A stretch of DNA of 64,000 nucleotides, from positions 503,427,225-503,491,224 of the forward strand of contig NC_058518.1 in NCBI RefSeq assembly GCF_904849725.1. The letters are read 5' to 3'. Numbering within the stretch: position 1 is the stretch's first letter; every line of letters begins with the position of its first letter. The position numbers were made by a program, and so were the translations under genes. This document shows positions 48,772-61,315 of this stretch, in pieces. This DNA comes from Hordeum vulgare subsp. vulgare. Lineage: Eukaryota; Streptophyta; Magnoliopsida; Poales; Poaceae. Below the pieces are notes generated by a model. It saw nothing but the letters and a program-made list of their open reading frames with translations, was not told where the DNA came from and did not search any database.

Positions 48772-51700
48772 AAGGGCTTTTTTGGAATAGCAGAGGTCTG
48801 AGAGACTTGGCTAAAATTAGGTTCCTTGCAGAAACAACGATACAACATAGTCTTGACTTCATCGCGTTGATGGAGACGGGGCGGGAGAACTTCACATCAC
48901 AATTTCTTAATTCCCTTTCTGGAGGTGTCGATTTCGAATGGCATTGCCTCCCCCCAACAGGAAGGTCCGGAGGGATCTTACTTGGTGTCCGATGCAATAC
49001 CCTTCAAATACGAGAAGTAATCTTAGGTGACTTCTCTGTAAAATTTCGAATTAGAAATAAGGATGACGGGTTTCAATGGGCCCTAGTTGCGGTATACGGT
49101 GCCGCTCAAATGGAGCAGAAGCCAGCTTTTCTGGCTGATCTGGTTAGAATTTGCGATGACAATCTACCACTAGTGGTAGGTGGGGATTTCAATATCATCA
49201 GAAGAGCTGATGAGAAAAGCAACGATAATTTTGATGGCAGATGGCCCTTTATGTTCAATACAATAATAGAAAGCCTGAACCTACGGGAGATTGAACTCTC
49301 AGGTAGGAAATATACTTGGGCTAACGCTCTACATAATCAGACTTTTGAAAAATTGGACAGGGTACTTACTAGTGTTGACTGGGAGCAGAAGTTCCCTTTA
49401 GTCACAGTTTGTGCTATGCACAGGGCTATATCTGACCATACTCCACTGCTGCTAGACTCTGGCAATGCCACTCACAAAGGAAAAAAAGATGCTTTCTCCT
49501 TTGAATCAAGTTGGTTCACGCGTGAGGGCTTTATAGATATCATTGCTAGAGAATGGAGCAAGCGCACAGATGGGACATCTAGTGTTGACATATGGCAGAA
49601 CAAAATCCATCACCTTAGACAATTCTTGAGAGGTTGGGCTAAGAATGTGTCGGGAAACTATAAAGATGAGCAAGATCAACTCCTCCATTTCATAGATGCC
49701 CTGGATCGTAAGGCTGAGACCGGCATGTTGGATGAACATGAACGGTCCTCAAAGTATGAGGGAGAACAAAGAGTGCGCGTCCTCCTTTGAGAGGAGGAAA
49801 TGAAATGGGCTGTCAGGGCCAAGGTTAGGGCAATTGTCCACGGGGATAACAACACAAAGTTTTTCCACTTGATTGCAAATGGCAAACATAGGAAAAAGAA
49901 AATCGTACAGCTTGAGCAAGACGAGGGTACCATAGTAGGTCATGAGAATCTTAAACTGTATATCACAGACTACTACAAACGGTTGTTCGGTGCTCCAGAT
50001 CATAGCTTTGTGTCTATGGACGAGCATCAGATTGCGGACATTCCTCAAGTCGGACAAGCCGACAATGAGAGTCTATCCGCACCATTCCTAGAGAAAGAGG
50101 TGTTAAAGGCGATTGAGGGTATGAAAAATGGTAAAGCTCCTGGGCCAGACGGGTTCCCAGCTGAGTTTTATAAGAAATGTTGGCATATTATTAAAGCGGA
50201 TCTTGTGTCTATGTTCCATGATTTGTTCTCTTTCATCTGAATTTCGGTACGATAACGTTTCTACCGAAGAAAGAGGGTGCATCCAGAATTGAACAATTTC
50301 GTCCTATATGTCTGCTTAATGTCAGTTTTAAAATTTTCACAAAGGTGGGAACTGATAGACTAACTAAGATGGCACATTCGGTCGTGCAATCTTCGCAGAC
50401 GGCTTTCATGCCTGGTAGGAATATTCTTGAAGGGGTTGTCGTACTACACAAGATCCTTCATGAATTGCACTCCAAGAAACTCAATGGAGTTTTATTTAAG
50501 GTCGATTTCGAAAAGGCATATGACAAAGTCAAATGGTCTTTCCTGCAACAAACTCTACGTATGAAAGGGTTTGGCGACATTTGGCGAAAACATGTAGATT
50601 GTTTTATAAAAAAAGGTAGTGACGGTATTAAAGTAAATGATGACATGGGTCATTTTTTCAGACACTTAAGGGACTTAGGCAAGGAGATCCCATGTCACCT
50701 ATTTTATTTAACATAGTTGCGGATATGTTGGCGCTAATGATCAGGAGGGCTAATGTCAAAGAATTAGTAGGGGGACTAGTACCTCATTTAGTTGATGGGG
50801 GTGTCTCGATCCTACAATATGCGGATGACACGATCCTTTTCATGGAACATGATCTCAAAAAGCCAGAAATTTGAAACTCATATTATGCTTATTTGAACAG
50901 CTATCTGGGTTGAAGATTAATTTTCACAAAAGTGAGCTTTTCTGCTTTGGGGATGCACAAGCTGAACAACTCACGTATTTTCAACTTTTTGGGTGTGAGG
51001 GTGGTAGGTTACCGTTCACTTACTTAGGAATCCCCATTCATCACCGGAAGTTGACTATCAAGGAGTGGAGATGTATCGAGGATCGTTTTGAGAAAAAACT
51101 AAGCTGCTGGAAGGGCAAGCTATTATCCTACGGAGGACGATTGGTTCTTGTCAACTCAGTGTTGACAAGTATGCCAATGTTTCTTCTATCCTTTTTCCAA
51201 GTGCCTGTTCGGGTGCGGAAAAGGTTGGATTTCTATAGATCTCGATTTTTCTGGCAAAGCAATGAGGTAAAAACTAAGTATAGACTGGCTAGATGGAACA
51301 TTATTTGTAGACCTAAGGATTAGGGAGGTTTGGGGATTGAAAATCTAGAGGTTAAGAACAAATGTCTGCTTAGCAAGTGGCTATTCAGACTGTCTGTAGA
51401 ATCTCAGGGTATGTGGGTACAAATTCTAAAGAACAAGTATCTACAGCATAAGTCCTTAGCCCAGGTCAATGTGCGACCGGGCGATTCACCCTTTTGGAAA
51501 GGTCTCATGAGGACAAAGGCCGCTTTCTTTAACAGGACTAGATTCATCATTGGTAATGGTGAAAATACTAGATTCTGGGAAGATACTTGGTTAGGAGCGC
51601 AACCTTTGGCTCTCCAGTATCCGCTACTCTATAATATTGCACAGCGAAAACAGACAACCGTTGCGGCAGTGTTACGACAGACTCCTCTAAACATTCAATT

Positions 51701-52421
51701 TCGTAGAGCCTTGATCGGAAGTAGATGGGTTCGATGGTTACATCTCGTCAGAAGGCTAATGGATATTTCCCTATCGGATTCTCCTGACAGTATTCGTTGG
51801 AGGTTGACCATCAATGGTACTTTCTCCGTGAAATCGATGTATGACCATATTATTGATATGTCCCCTATTCCAAAATCTATGAATATATGGAAGGTTAAGG
51901 TTCCCCTTAAGATAAAAATCTTCATGTGGTTTGTTCACAAAGGAGTTGTTTTAACTAAGGATAACTTGGCTAAAAGACAATGGAAGGGAAATAAAAGATG
52001 TAGCTTCTGTCAGACGCATGAGACGATTAAACACCTCTTTGTGGACTGTCCTATGGCTAAATTATTATGGCGTTCAATCCAAATTACTTTCAACATTACC
52101 CCACCTACCAGCATTCACATGTTATTTGGGACGTGGCTGGACGGGGTTATTGTACTTTACGCCAAACTAATTCGAGTTGGAACTTGTGCTATTCTGTGGG
52201 CTATATGGAACTGCATAAATGATCTAGTTTTTAATAGAATGAATTATATTAACTTTTTGCAGATTATCTTCAGGGCTACCGCCTTGATCCGCATGTGGTC
52301 CTTACTCACTCCTGTGGAAACCAGGGAGCCTTTGGTTACTGGGTGTGTCCGATGGGAGATGGTAGCTCAGGATATCTTCAACCGATATAGATGGCGGCAT
52401 GCTAATAGGATTGGACCATAG
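48768..52421 (+). pseudogene. LINE ORF2 (endonuclease and reverse transcriptase), inactivated
   Basis: Starts [11 protein letters not shown], overlapping the ORF1 stop as ATGA. Domains: APE-type endonuclease (LMETGRE, GGDFNIIRR, SDHTPLL), reverse transcriptase (GKAPGPDGFPAEFY, FRPICLLNV, VDFEKAYDKV, YADD near 50818), and zf-RVT with CSFCQTHETIKHLF near 52003. Lesions: TGA 49788; a deletion of about 16 bases near 50230 compared with the older copy; one-base shifts near 50660 and 50855; TAG 51321. It ends RYRWRHANRIGP. Catalytic motifs are conserved, so decay is recent compared with the outer LINE. Confidence 0.9.
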
Positions 52422-52551
52422 TACTGTTTGCTGATGGATTTAGTCGGTATTGGCGTTATGATCGTCGTGTAACTCTTTTTCTTGTTTTTTTTTCTCTTTG
52501 GTTTCTCGGACTACTTTATATTTCATTCAGACTACTTCATTATTAATAAAA

Positions 52552-52609
52552 TGGCTGCATGCATCACTCGATGCAGAGGCCGGGGCGATGCCTCCTTTTC
52601 GAAAAAAAA
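52552..52609 (+). other. LINE 3' tail
   Basis: The GATGCAGAGGCCGGGGCGAT block followed by CCTCCTTTTCG and eight A. The same block ends the non-autonomous element at 16885-18163. It is probably the part recognised by the LINE reverse transcriptase. Confidence 0.7.
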
Positions 52610-54117
52610 GTTTCAGTTTCTACGATGCCTCTTCTAGAGAGTTGGAGGACTGGACTGGTTAAGGTCACACAAGGAACGCTGACTGAGGATCATGTATCTC
52701 ATCAGCTGAGGAGACTTGTTTCAGAGTCTTTTCAGTGGGCACCTGTTTAGAGTGGAAGACCAGGTGTACCATGTGGAGTTCCCTAGGAGAGAAGATCTTG
52801 ATCACCTTTTGAAGTTTGGGTTCAGCAAAGTTACTCGGAGTAAGTGTGTATTCTTGAATTTGATGGCTGCAAAAAAAATGAGCCTATAGGAACATCACTA
52901 GAGAAGGTTTGTATCAGACTTTCAGGTGTTTGAGAGTCACTTATTAACGACTTTCTTATTGTTTGGAGTCTCGGTTCTTTATTAGGGAAAACAGAGAATG
53001 TTAACATGTCGTTCACACGCAAACATGGTATTGCGAGATTGCTTGTTGGTGTGCTGGACCTGGAGTATGTACATGATTTTGTTCCCTGGTCTTATGATGA
53101 CATGCATTACGATCTGGAGGTGGAGTTTGAGGAACCTCCCATGAAGGTGAATAAAACTGGGAACAATTATGTTAATATGATTGATGGCGGTGATGGGAGT
53201 AAGAACCAAGGGGCTGATGGGAACCTTGGGGAGCATGGTGATAAGCCTAATGACATAGGGCAGTCATCTCAGTCCTCGAAGCCAGTAGACACACCAACCG
53301 ATAAGGGGACGACCCGGTCCTCCACACCGATGGCTACTCTCCACTTTGGTTCCTTCCAGACGGTATCTGCTCCAAGTTGCCTTTGGGGGGACCGAGTGGA
53401 GGTCGAGGATTTGGACGGGTTATTGAGTTCACATGATAATGAGGAGGGAGTGCAATAGAGTCAAGAGGACTACAGGTCTCCTCAAATGGCGCTGCAAATA
53501 CATCGTTCTATTTCGGGTGGGCTCGAGGCGGATAGTCGTGGGAAGGAGGCTCAACGATAAGATCCGTCCTCACCTAGCTCTTCATCTTGAGCTCGCTCTA
53601 GTGCAACTATACATACACAAGAGATATCCTAGCTAGAGGACGTGGAGGGGCGGCACGCTCAGGACGGCTCGCCAGCCGTGGTCGATGGAGGGAGGCATGT
53701 AGGGGCTATCTCTCTGCCCGCGTTGGCGGCTGTTGGAAATATGCCCTAGAGGCAATAATAAGTTACTTATTATTATATTTCCTTGTTCATGATAATCGTT
53801 TATTATCCATGCTAGAATTGTATTGATTGTAAACTCAAATACATGTGTGGATACATAGACAACACACACTTTTCCTAGTGAGCCTCTAAGGACTAGCTCG
53901 TTGATCAAAGATGGTAAAGGTTTCCAGACCATAGACATGAGTTGTCATTTGATAACGGGATCACATCATTAGGAGAATGATGTGATGGACAAGACCCAAA
54001 CGATGAATGTAGCATGTGATCGTGTCAGTTTATTGCTACTGTTTTCTACATGTCAAGTATCTGTTTCTATGTCCATGAGATCATGCAACTCTCAGGCACC
54101 GGAGGAATGCCTTGTGT

Positions 54118-54284
54118 CAGTAGCGTAGCCAGCTCAATAATCCAGGGTGGTCCAGTAGTAAAAGTTCCATTTGTATTTAATTAATCATATTAGATTTTAC
54201 TCATTTTTTTGCTATAATATATAGGTTGTAGATAAATCTCAGGGTGGTCCATGGACGACCCGGACCCCCCGAGCTACGCCACTG
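54118..54284. mobile_element. hAT-type MITE inside the solo LTR
   Basis: The ends CAGTAGCGTAGCC and GCTACGCCACTG are inverted. The 8-bp duplication CCTTGTGT is perfect (54110-54117 and 54285-54292). The neighbouring solo LTR (55355-57170) shows the empty site. Confidence 0.85.
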
Positions 54285-55354
54285 CCTTGTGTATATCAAA
54301 CGTCACAACGTAACTGTGTGAATATAAAGGTGCTCAACAGGAATCTCAGAAGGTGTCTCTTGGGTTGACATGAATCAAGAATGGGATTTGTCACTCCGTA
54401 TGACGGAGAGGTATCTCTAGGGACCACCAGGTAATATAGCATCACAATGAGCTCGCGAGCAATGTGACTAAATAGTTAGTCACGGGATCTTGTATTACGG
54501 AACAAGTAAATAAACTTGCCGATAACGAGATTGAACTAGGTATGGAAATACCGACAATCAAATCTCGGGCAAGTAACATACCGATGGACAAAGGGAATAG
54601 TATATGGGATTAACTGAATCCTTCACACAGAGGTTCAACCGATAAATATCTTCGTAGAATATGTAGGAGCCAATATGGGCATCCAGGTCCCGCTATTGGT
54701 TATTGATCGGAGAGTGTCTCGGTCATGTCTACATAGTTCTCAAACCCGTAGGGTCTGCACACTTAAGGTTCAGTGACGTTTCGGTATAGTTGAGTTATGC
54801 AACCGAAGGTTGTTCGAGGTCCCGTATGAGATCATGGACGTCACGATGAGTTCCGGAATGGTCCGGAGACGAAGATTGATATATAGGAAAAGGATATTTG
54901 GGCTTCGGAATGGTTCGGGCAGTTCTGGTAGTGTACCGGGAGTGACGAATGAGTTTCAGGGGTCCATGGGGAGAGGTCCACCCACCCAGGTGCCACATGG
55001 GCCTAAGAGGTGGTGCACCAGCCCCAGGTGGGCTAGGAAACCAGCCCCTAAAGGTCCTTGCACAAAGAGGTGGGAGGATCCCAAGTGGGGAGGGAGTCCT
55101 ACTAGAACTCCACCTCCTTTGGTGGAGAAGAACTCCTCCTTTGGGGCAGAGGCCAAGGCCCTAGGGGAAACCCTAGGGCGCCACCCCTTCCCCCTCCCTC
55201 CTATATATAGTGGAGGGGAGAGAGGGCACCAGCACCACAATCCAAGGCGCATCCCTCTCTCCCTCCCTCTAGTTCGTTTCTCCTCTAGATCAGTTTCGGT
55301 AGTGCTTAGCGAAGCCCTGTCGGGACAGCTCCACCACCATCGCCGCCACGCCAT

Positions 55355-57170
55355 TGTTGGAATTATGCCCTAGAGGCAATAATAAATGTATAATTATTAT
55401 TATAATTCCTGTATCAAGATAATAGTTTATTATCCATGCTATAATTGTATTGAATGAAGACTCATTTACATGTGTGGATACATAGACAAAACGCCGTCCC
55501 TAGCATGCCTCTAGTTGGCTAGCCAGTTGATCGATGATAGTCAGTGTCTTCTGATTATGAACGAGGTGTTGTTGCTTGATAACTGGATCACGTCATTGGG
55601 AGAATCACGTGATGGACTAGACCCAAACTAATAGACGTAGCATGTTGATCGTGTCATTTTGTTGCTACTGTTTTCTGCGTGTCAAGTATTTATTCCTATG
55701 ACCATGAGATCATATAACTCACTGACACCGGAGGAATGCTTTGTGTGTATCAAACGTCGCAACGTAACTGGGTGACTATAAAGATGCTCTACAGGTATCT
55801 CCGAAGGTGTTAGTTGAGTTAGTATGGATCAAGACTGGGATTTGTCACTCCGTATGACGGAGAGGTATCTCGGGGCCCACTCGGTAATACAACATCACAC
55901 ATAAGCCTTGCAAGCAATGTAACTTAGTGTAAGTTGCGGGATCTTGTATTACGGAACGAGTAAAGAGACTTGCCGGTAAACGAGATTGAAATAGGTATGC
56001 GGATACCGACGATCGAATCTCGGGCAAGTAACATACCGAAGGACAAAGGGAATGACATACGGGATTATACGAATCCTTGGCACTGAGGTTCAAACGATAA
56101 GATCTTCGTAGAATATGTAGGATCCAATATGGGCATCCAGGTCCCGCTATTGGATATTGACCGAGGAGTCTCTCGGGTCATGTCTACATAGTTCTCGAAC
56201 CCGCAGGGTCTGCACACTTAAGGTTCGACGTTGTTTTATGCGTATTTGAGTTATATGGTTGGGTTACCGAATGTTGTTTGGAGTCCCGGATGAGATCACG
56301 GACGTCACGAGGGTTTCCAGAATGGTCCAGAAACGAAGATTGATATATAGGATGACCTCATTTGATTACCGGAAGGTTTTCGGAGTTACCGGGAATGACG
56401 AATGGGTTCCGGGAGTTCACCGGGGGGGGGCAACCCACCCCGGGGAAGCCCATAGGCTTTGAGGAGACACACCAGCCCTTAGTGGGCTGGTGGGACAGCC
56501 CCAAGTGGGCCTATGCGCCAAGATAAGGAAATCAAAGGAAAAGAAAAAAAAGAGGGAAGAAGTGGGAAGGGAGGGGGACTCCTCCCACCAAACCAAGTCC
56601 AACTCGGTTTGGGGGGGGGGGGGAGTCCTCCCCCCTTGGCTCGGCCGACCCCTTGAGGGTCCCTTGGACCCCAAGGCAAGGTCCCCCTCCCTCCTCCTAT
56701 ATATATGGGGCTTTTAGGGCAGATTTGAGACAACTTTCTCACGGCTGCCCGACCACATACCTCCATAGTTTTTCCTCTAGATCGCGTTTCTGCGGAGCTC
56801 GGGCGGAGCCCTGCTGAGACAAGATCATCACCAACCTCCGGAGCGCCGTCACGCTGCCGGAGAACTCTTCTACCTCTCCGTCTCTCTTGCTGGATCAAGA
56901 AGGCCGAGATCATCGTCGAGCTGTACGTGTGCTGAACGCGGAGGTGCCGTCTGTTCGGTACTAGATCGTGAGACTGATCGCGGGATTGTTCGCGGGGCGG
57001 ATCGAGGGACGTGAGGACGTTCCACTACATCAACCGCGTTCCCTAACGCTTCTGCTGTACGATCTACAAGGGTACATAGATCGTTCATCCCCTCTCGTAG
57101 ATGGACATCACCATGATAGGTCTTCGTGCGCGTAGGAAAATTTTTGTTTCCCATGCGACGTTCCCCAACA
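55355..57170 (+). mobile_element. Second copia solo LTR nested in the first
   Basis: TGTTGGAATTATGCCCTAGA to TTCCCATGCGACGTTCCCCA + ACA, 1816 bp, with perfect duplication GCCAT (55350-55354 and 57171-57175). Same family as the host LTR. G runs occur at 56424-56431 and 56611-56624; a TATA-like CTATATATAT is near 56698. Confidence 0.9.
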
Positions 57171-58252
57171 GCCATCGTGCTGTCGGAGAACTCATCAACC
57201 TCTCTGCCCCCTCTTGCTCTATTAAGAAGGCGGAGATTCTTATCGAGTTGTATGTGTGCTGAACGCGGAGGTGCCGTCCGTTCGGCACTAGGTCGGGATG
57301 GATCGTGATGAGATTGCGAGACGAATCGTGATGGTTCACGGGACGGATTGCGATTTGGATCGCGAAGATGTTAGACTACCTCAACCACGTTATATACGCT
57401 TCCACTTAGCGATCTACAAGGGTATGTAGATGCACTCCCCCCTCTCGTAGATGTTAGTCTCCACAGACTGAGCTTGGTGAGCGTAGGATTTTTTTTGTTT
57501 CCCATGCGATGTTCCCCAATAGAGGCCGCCATTTCAGTGGTCTCAACGACACTTGCACCACCGCTAGTGACTATCTTAGACCCTGTCGGGAATGAGACAG
57601 GAGCCCAAAAAACGAGCGAGGTCTCCATGGATGATGTGATCAGCTTCGGAGAGATTCCAGATCCTACATCAGGTAACCAACACTATAGTCACCAGATCGA
57701 GGACCAACCGGATGCCGACGATATATAGTTGGGGCGTGCGATGAGGGTCACCAAGCTTTGCCACATCGAGGCTAATACATGTATGTTTGTTAGTACATGT
57801 TGTTCCATCCTTCATTTTTCTAAGAGTGAAATTGTAGATAATGCAAGCAACTTAGGGATATCTCTTGGTGGTAGTGGAAAAGAAGTAGCTAAATCAATTA
57901 ATGACATTCTAGACTTAGAAGCAGATAGAGCCATGGAGATTATTACAAACTTAGCAGCGACAAAACTGATGAATTAGGCGGATATTGATAACCTTAGAGT
58001 CACAATACTGCATAGTTTATGTGAGGATTTATTATCCATAGAGGGAGTAGAGGTGGAAGAGGAAGATGTGAGATCAGAGGGGTATATGGCCCCTTTGATG
58101 CCCGACAATCTTTCCTATATAGCATCTGGCCTCGAGGACGGTGAGATGATGCAGGATAAACCTAAGAGACCTTGGAAGAGGAAGGTTTATCATGTATCAG
58201 CGGTACGGAGGAGCGCGAGAGTTAAACAAAAGAAAAAGTTACATGATGAAAT

Positions 58253-61200
58253 ATGAAAGGAATCTTTTGGAACAGCAGAGGTCTAGCGGACTTTGTTAAA
58301 AGGAGATTCCTTAGAGAAGCATCTTTAGAATATAAGCTTGATTTTATGGCTTTACAAGAGACGGATAGAGATAACTTCATACCACAATTTCTCAACACCA
58401 ATTGAGGAGGAGTTGAGTTTGATTGGCATTGTTTACCACCAAGGGGTAGATCGAGGGGAACTTACTTGGGGTTAAGTGTGAAACACTACAGGTCTTGAAT
58501 ATGGTCTATGGAGGTTTGCTGTCAAATTTCATGTGAGATCGTAAGTGGATGGATTTAGATGGGCTTTGATGGCCGAATATGGGGCGGCACTGCCTGAGCT
58601 TAAATCTGATTTTCTTGCGGATTTGGTGAGAATATGTGGGAATGAAAGGCTTCCTTTTTGGGGGAGACTTTAATATCATTAGAAGACAAGAGGAAAAAAT
58701 AATGATAACTTCGATGGAAGATGGTCATTTATGTTCAACATGATTATCAAGAGTCTCGATTTGAGGGAGATTGACCTCATTGGTAGACAATTCATGTGGG
58801 CTAACTCTTTACGAGTGCCAACATATGAGAAGTTGGATCGGATTCAGACTAGTGTAGACTGGGGCAGAAGTACCCGCTGGTCACAGTCCATTCTTTGCAA
58901 AGGGACATTTCGGACCACACACCACTACTGGTCGATTCTCGTGAAGCGACTCATGTGGTCACAGTCCATGCTTTGCAAAGGGACATTTCGGACCACACAC
59001 CACTACTGGTCGATTCTCGTGAAGCGACTCATGTGGGTAACAGAAATATTTTCTCTTTCGGATGAAATTGATTCAAGAGAGAAGGATTCATGGATCACAT
59101 TGCTACAGAATTCGGTGAGGGAATCTGGTGGATCATCTAGTATGGATAGGTGGCGAAACAAAATTAGACACTTGCGCCAGATCCTGAGAGGGTGGGCCAA
59201 GAATCAAAGTGGAAAAAGAGAAGCTTATTCAACTCATTAACGAGTTAGATGTGAAAGCAAAGTTTACACTTCTTAATGTGTCAAATTGGAATATTAAGAT
59301 TGAGGCAGAGAAGAAGTTACAAACTCTTCTAAGACAGGAGGAGATGATATGGCCCCTTCGAGCAAAGGTGACGAAGGTGGTCCATGGGGATGATAACACA
59401 TAATTCTTTCTATGATTGCAAATGGAAAGTATAGGAACAAGAAAGAATTCAAGTTGAACAGGATGAGGGTACAATTGTAGGACATGAGAACCTAAAATTG
59501 TACATCTCCGAGTACTATAAGAAACGTTTTGGTGCACCCAAAGAGATTTTTGTTTCTCTGGATGAGAGCACAAGAGGTCACATACCTCAACTCAGTTCTG
59601 ATGAGAATGAGGTATTGTCAGCTCCGTTTACAGAGAAAGAGGTGTTTGACGTAATAGCACAAATGAAACAAAATAAGGCACCAGGACCAGATGGGTTTCC
59701 GGCGGAATTTTATAAAAAGTGTTGGCATATTATAAAGGGTGATCTTTTGACTATGTTCCGTGATTTGTTTAATGGTCAGTTACATCTATTCCACCTTAAA
59801 GTTGGAACAATAACGTTGTTGCCAAACAAGGTGGAGGCTATTCGCATTGAGCAGTTCACACCGATATGTCTGCTCAATGTGAGTTTCAATTTTTTTTACA
59901 TAGGTTGGCACGAACAGATTGACGCAGATAGCCCATTCGGTAGTCCAACCGACTCAGACAGCTTTCATGTGTGGAATACACATCCTAGAAGGGGTCGCCG
60001 TCTTGCATGAAATGTTGCACAAAATCTATACAAAGAAACTTGACAGGGTTGTATTTAAAGTGGATTTCAAGAAGGAGTATGATAAGGTCAAATGGCCATT
60101 TCTTCAGCACGCCTTGCATATGAAGGGGTTCAATGAATCCTGGAGGGATCATGTGAATGCTTTCATTCAGAAAGGTAGTGTTGGGATTAAAGTTAATGAT
60201 GACACGGGTCATAATTTTCTGACACATAAGGGATTGAGACATGGAGATTCCATGTCCCCCATGTTGTTCAACATAGTAGCGGTCCTTATTGCTCGGGCTA
60301 AATATAATGGCCAAGTAGGAGGACTTGTCTAACACCGTGTAATGGGGGGAGTGTCCATACTACAATACGTGGATGACACAATCAACTTCATGGAACACGA
60401 TATCGCAAAAGCTTGGAATATAAAGCTTGTACTTTGCCTATTTGAACAATTGTGTCGACTGAAGTTAAATTTTAACAAAAGTGAATTGTTCTGCTTTGGG
60501 AGAACAAAAGAGGAACAAGATGCTTACAGGAAACTATTTAGATGTGAAATGGGATCATTGTCGTTTAGTGACCTAGGGATTCTTGTTCATTATAGATCAT
60601 TGACGAATAGGGAATGGAAATGTATTGAAGATAGATTAAAAAAAGACTATATTGCTGGAAGGGCAAGCTTATGTCTTATGGAGGTCGGCTTGTGTTGATA
60701 AACTCGGTTTTGACAAGCGTGCCGATGTTCCTTCTATCATTCTTTGAAGTATCGGCTGGTGTACGAAAAAGACTAGACTTTTATCGATCTCGTTTCTTCT
60801 AGCAATGTGATGAGACTAAGAAGAAATACATATTGGTAAGGTGGGATATTATTTGCAGACCCAAAGACCAAGGGGGTCTAGGCATTCAAAATTTAGAAGT
60901 GAAGAATATATAGATGCCTGCTTAGCAAATGGCTATACATGTTATCTACTTAGACCAAAGGGATGTGGGTACAAATCTTGAGGAATAAATACTTAGAGTC
61001 TAAGACTTTGGCCCAGGTTACTGCTAGACCCAATGACTCACCTTTTTGAAGAGGGTTAATGAAGACGAAGGTAACCTTCTTTCAGCGGGTGAAGTTTTTA
61101 GTTGGCAATGGTACCACGACCAGATTTTGTAAGGATGCATGGCTTGAGGACACACCTCTAGATTTACGATATCCTACCCATATAATATTGTACAATATAA

Positions 61201-61315
61201 GGAAGATTACGCTACCATACTATTAAAGTCGGTACCTTTTAATATTCAATTCAAGCGATCTCTAGTGGGAGAACGCTGGAATTCCTGGCTGCACTTGGTC
61301 AAACGATTGACGATA
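58253..61315 (+). pseudogene. ORF2 of the older LINE, heavily decayed and 3'-truncated
   Basis: It begins MKGIFWNSRGL-like at the ATGA overlap. Endonuclease remnants (FGGDFNIIRRQ-like at about 58660) and reverse transcriptase remnants (NKAPGPDGFPAEFYKKCWH at 59672, VDFKKEYDKV at 60060, YVDD near 60366) remain, with frequent frameshifts. The RT motif reads YVDD instead of YADD. Homology to the younger LINE ends near 61315. Confidence 0.85.
58878..59033. repeat. 78-bp tandem duplication in LINE ORF2
   Basis: Units 58878-58955 and 58956-59033 differ at one or two bases. The period is a multiple of three, so the frame is kept (26 residues repeated). Confidence 0.9.

Larger units (their letters stand above)
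44767..52610 (+). mobile_element. Younger L1-like LINE nested in the older copy
   Basis: About 7.8 kb with ORF1, ORF2 and a 3' tail (GATGCAGAGGCCGGGG ... CCTCCTTTTCGAAAAAAAA). It is bounded by ORF1 sequence of the older LINE on both sides. ORF1 begins only about 20 bases inside the left junction, so the 5' UTR is short or missing. No exact target duplication could be read because both junctions are T/A runs. Confidence 0.85.
53731..57521 (+). mobile_element. Copia solo LTR (BARE/Angela/WIS type), itself interrupted twice
   Basis: It starts TGTTGGAAATATGCCCTAGA and ends TTCCCATGCGATGTTCCCCA, the consensus ends of the Triticeae BARE/Angela/WIS LTR. There is no internal domain. Flanks are GCGGC (53726-53730) and GAGGC (57522-57526), a 5-bp duplication with one change. 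It lies inside ORF1 of the older LINE. A CTATATATAG box is near 55201. Confidence 0.85.
52611..58256 (+). pseudogene. Remaining ORF1 of the older LINE, split by a solo LTR
   Basis: Parts are 52611-53730 and 57522-58256. The first keeps LTEDHVSHQLRRLVSESFQW with a TAG at 52748, then a decayed stretch, then 53006-53458 with ARLLVGVLDLEYVHDFV and HFGSFQTVSAP. The second keeps MDDVISFGEIPDPTSG and ends AVRRSARVKQKKKLHDEI, with TAG at 57726 and 57975. All blocks match the younger LINE in order. Confidence 0.85.
44250..61315 (+). mobile_element. Older L1-like LINE copy, interrupted by a LINE and by a copia solo LTR
   Basis: Its parts are 44250-44766, 52611-53730 and 57522-61315. ORF1 protein similarity runs from the zinc-knuckle region left of the inner LINE (ending LMFF at 44766) straight into MPLLESWRTGLVKVTQGTL right of it, parallel to the intact order in the inner copy. 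The 5' end is truncated within ORF1. Homology to the inner LINE stops near 61315, before the zf-RVT region and 3' tail. Many stops and frameshifts mark it as old. Confidence 0.85.
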
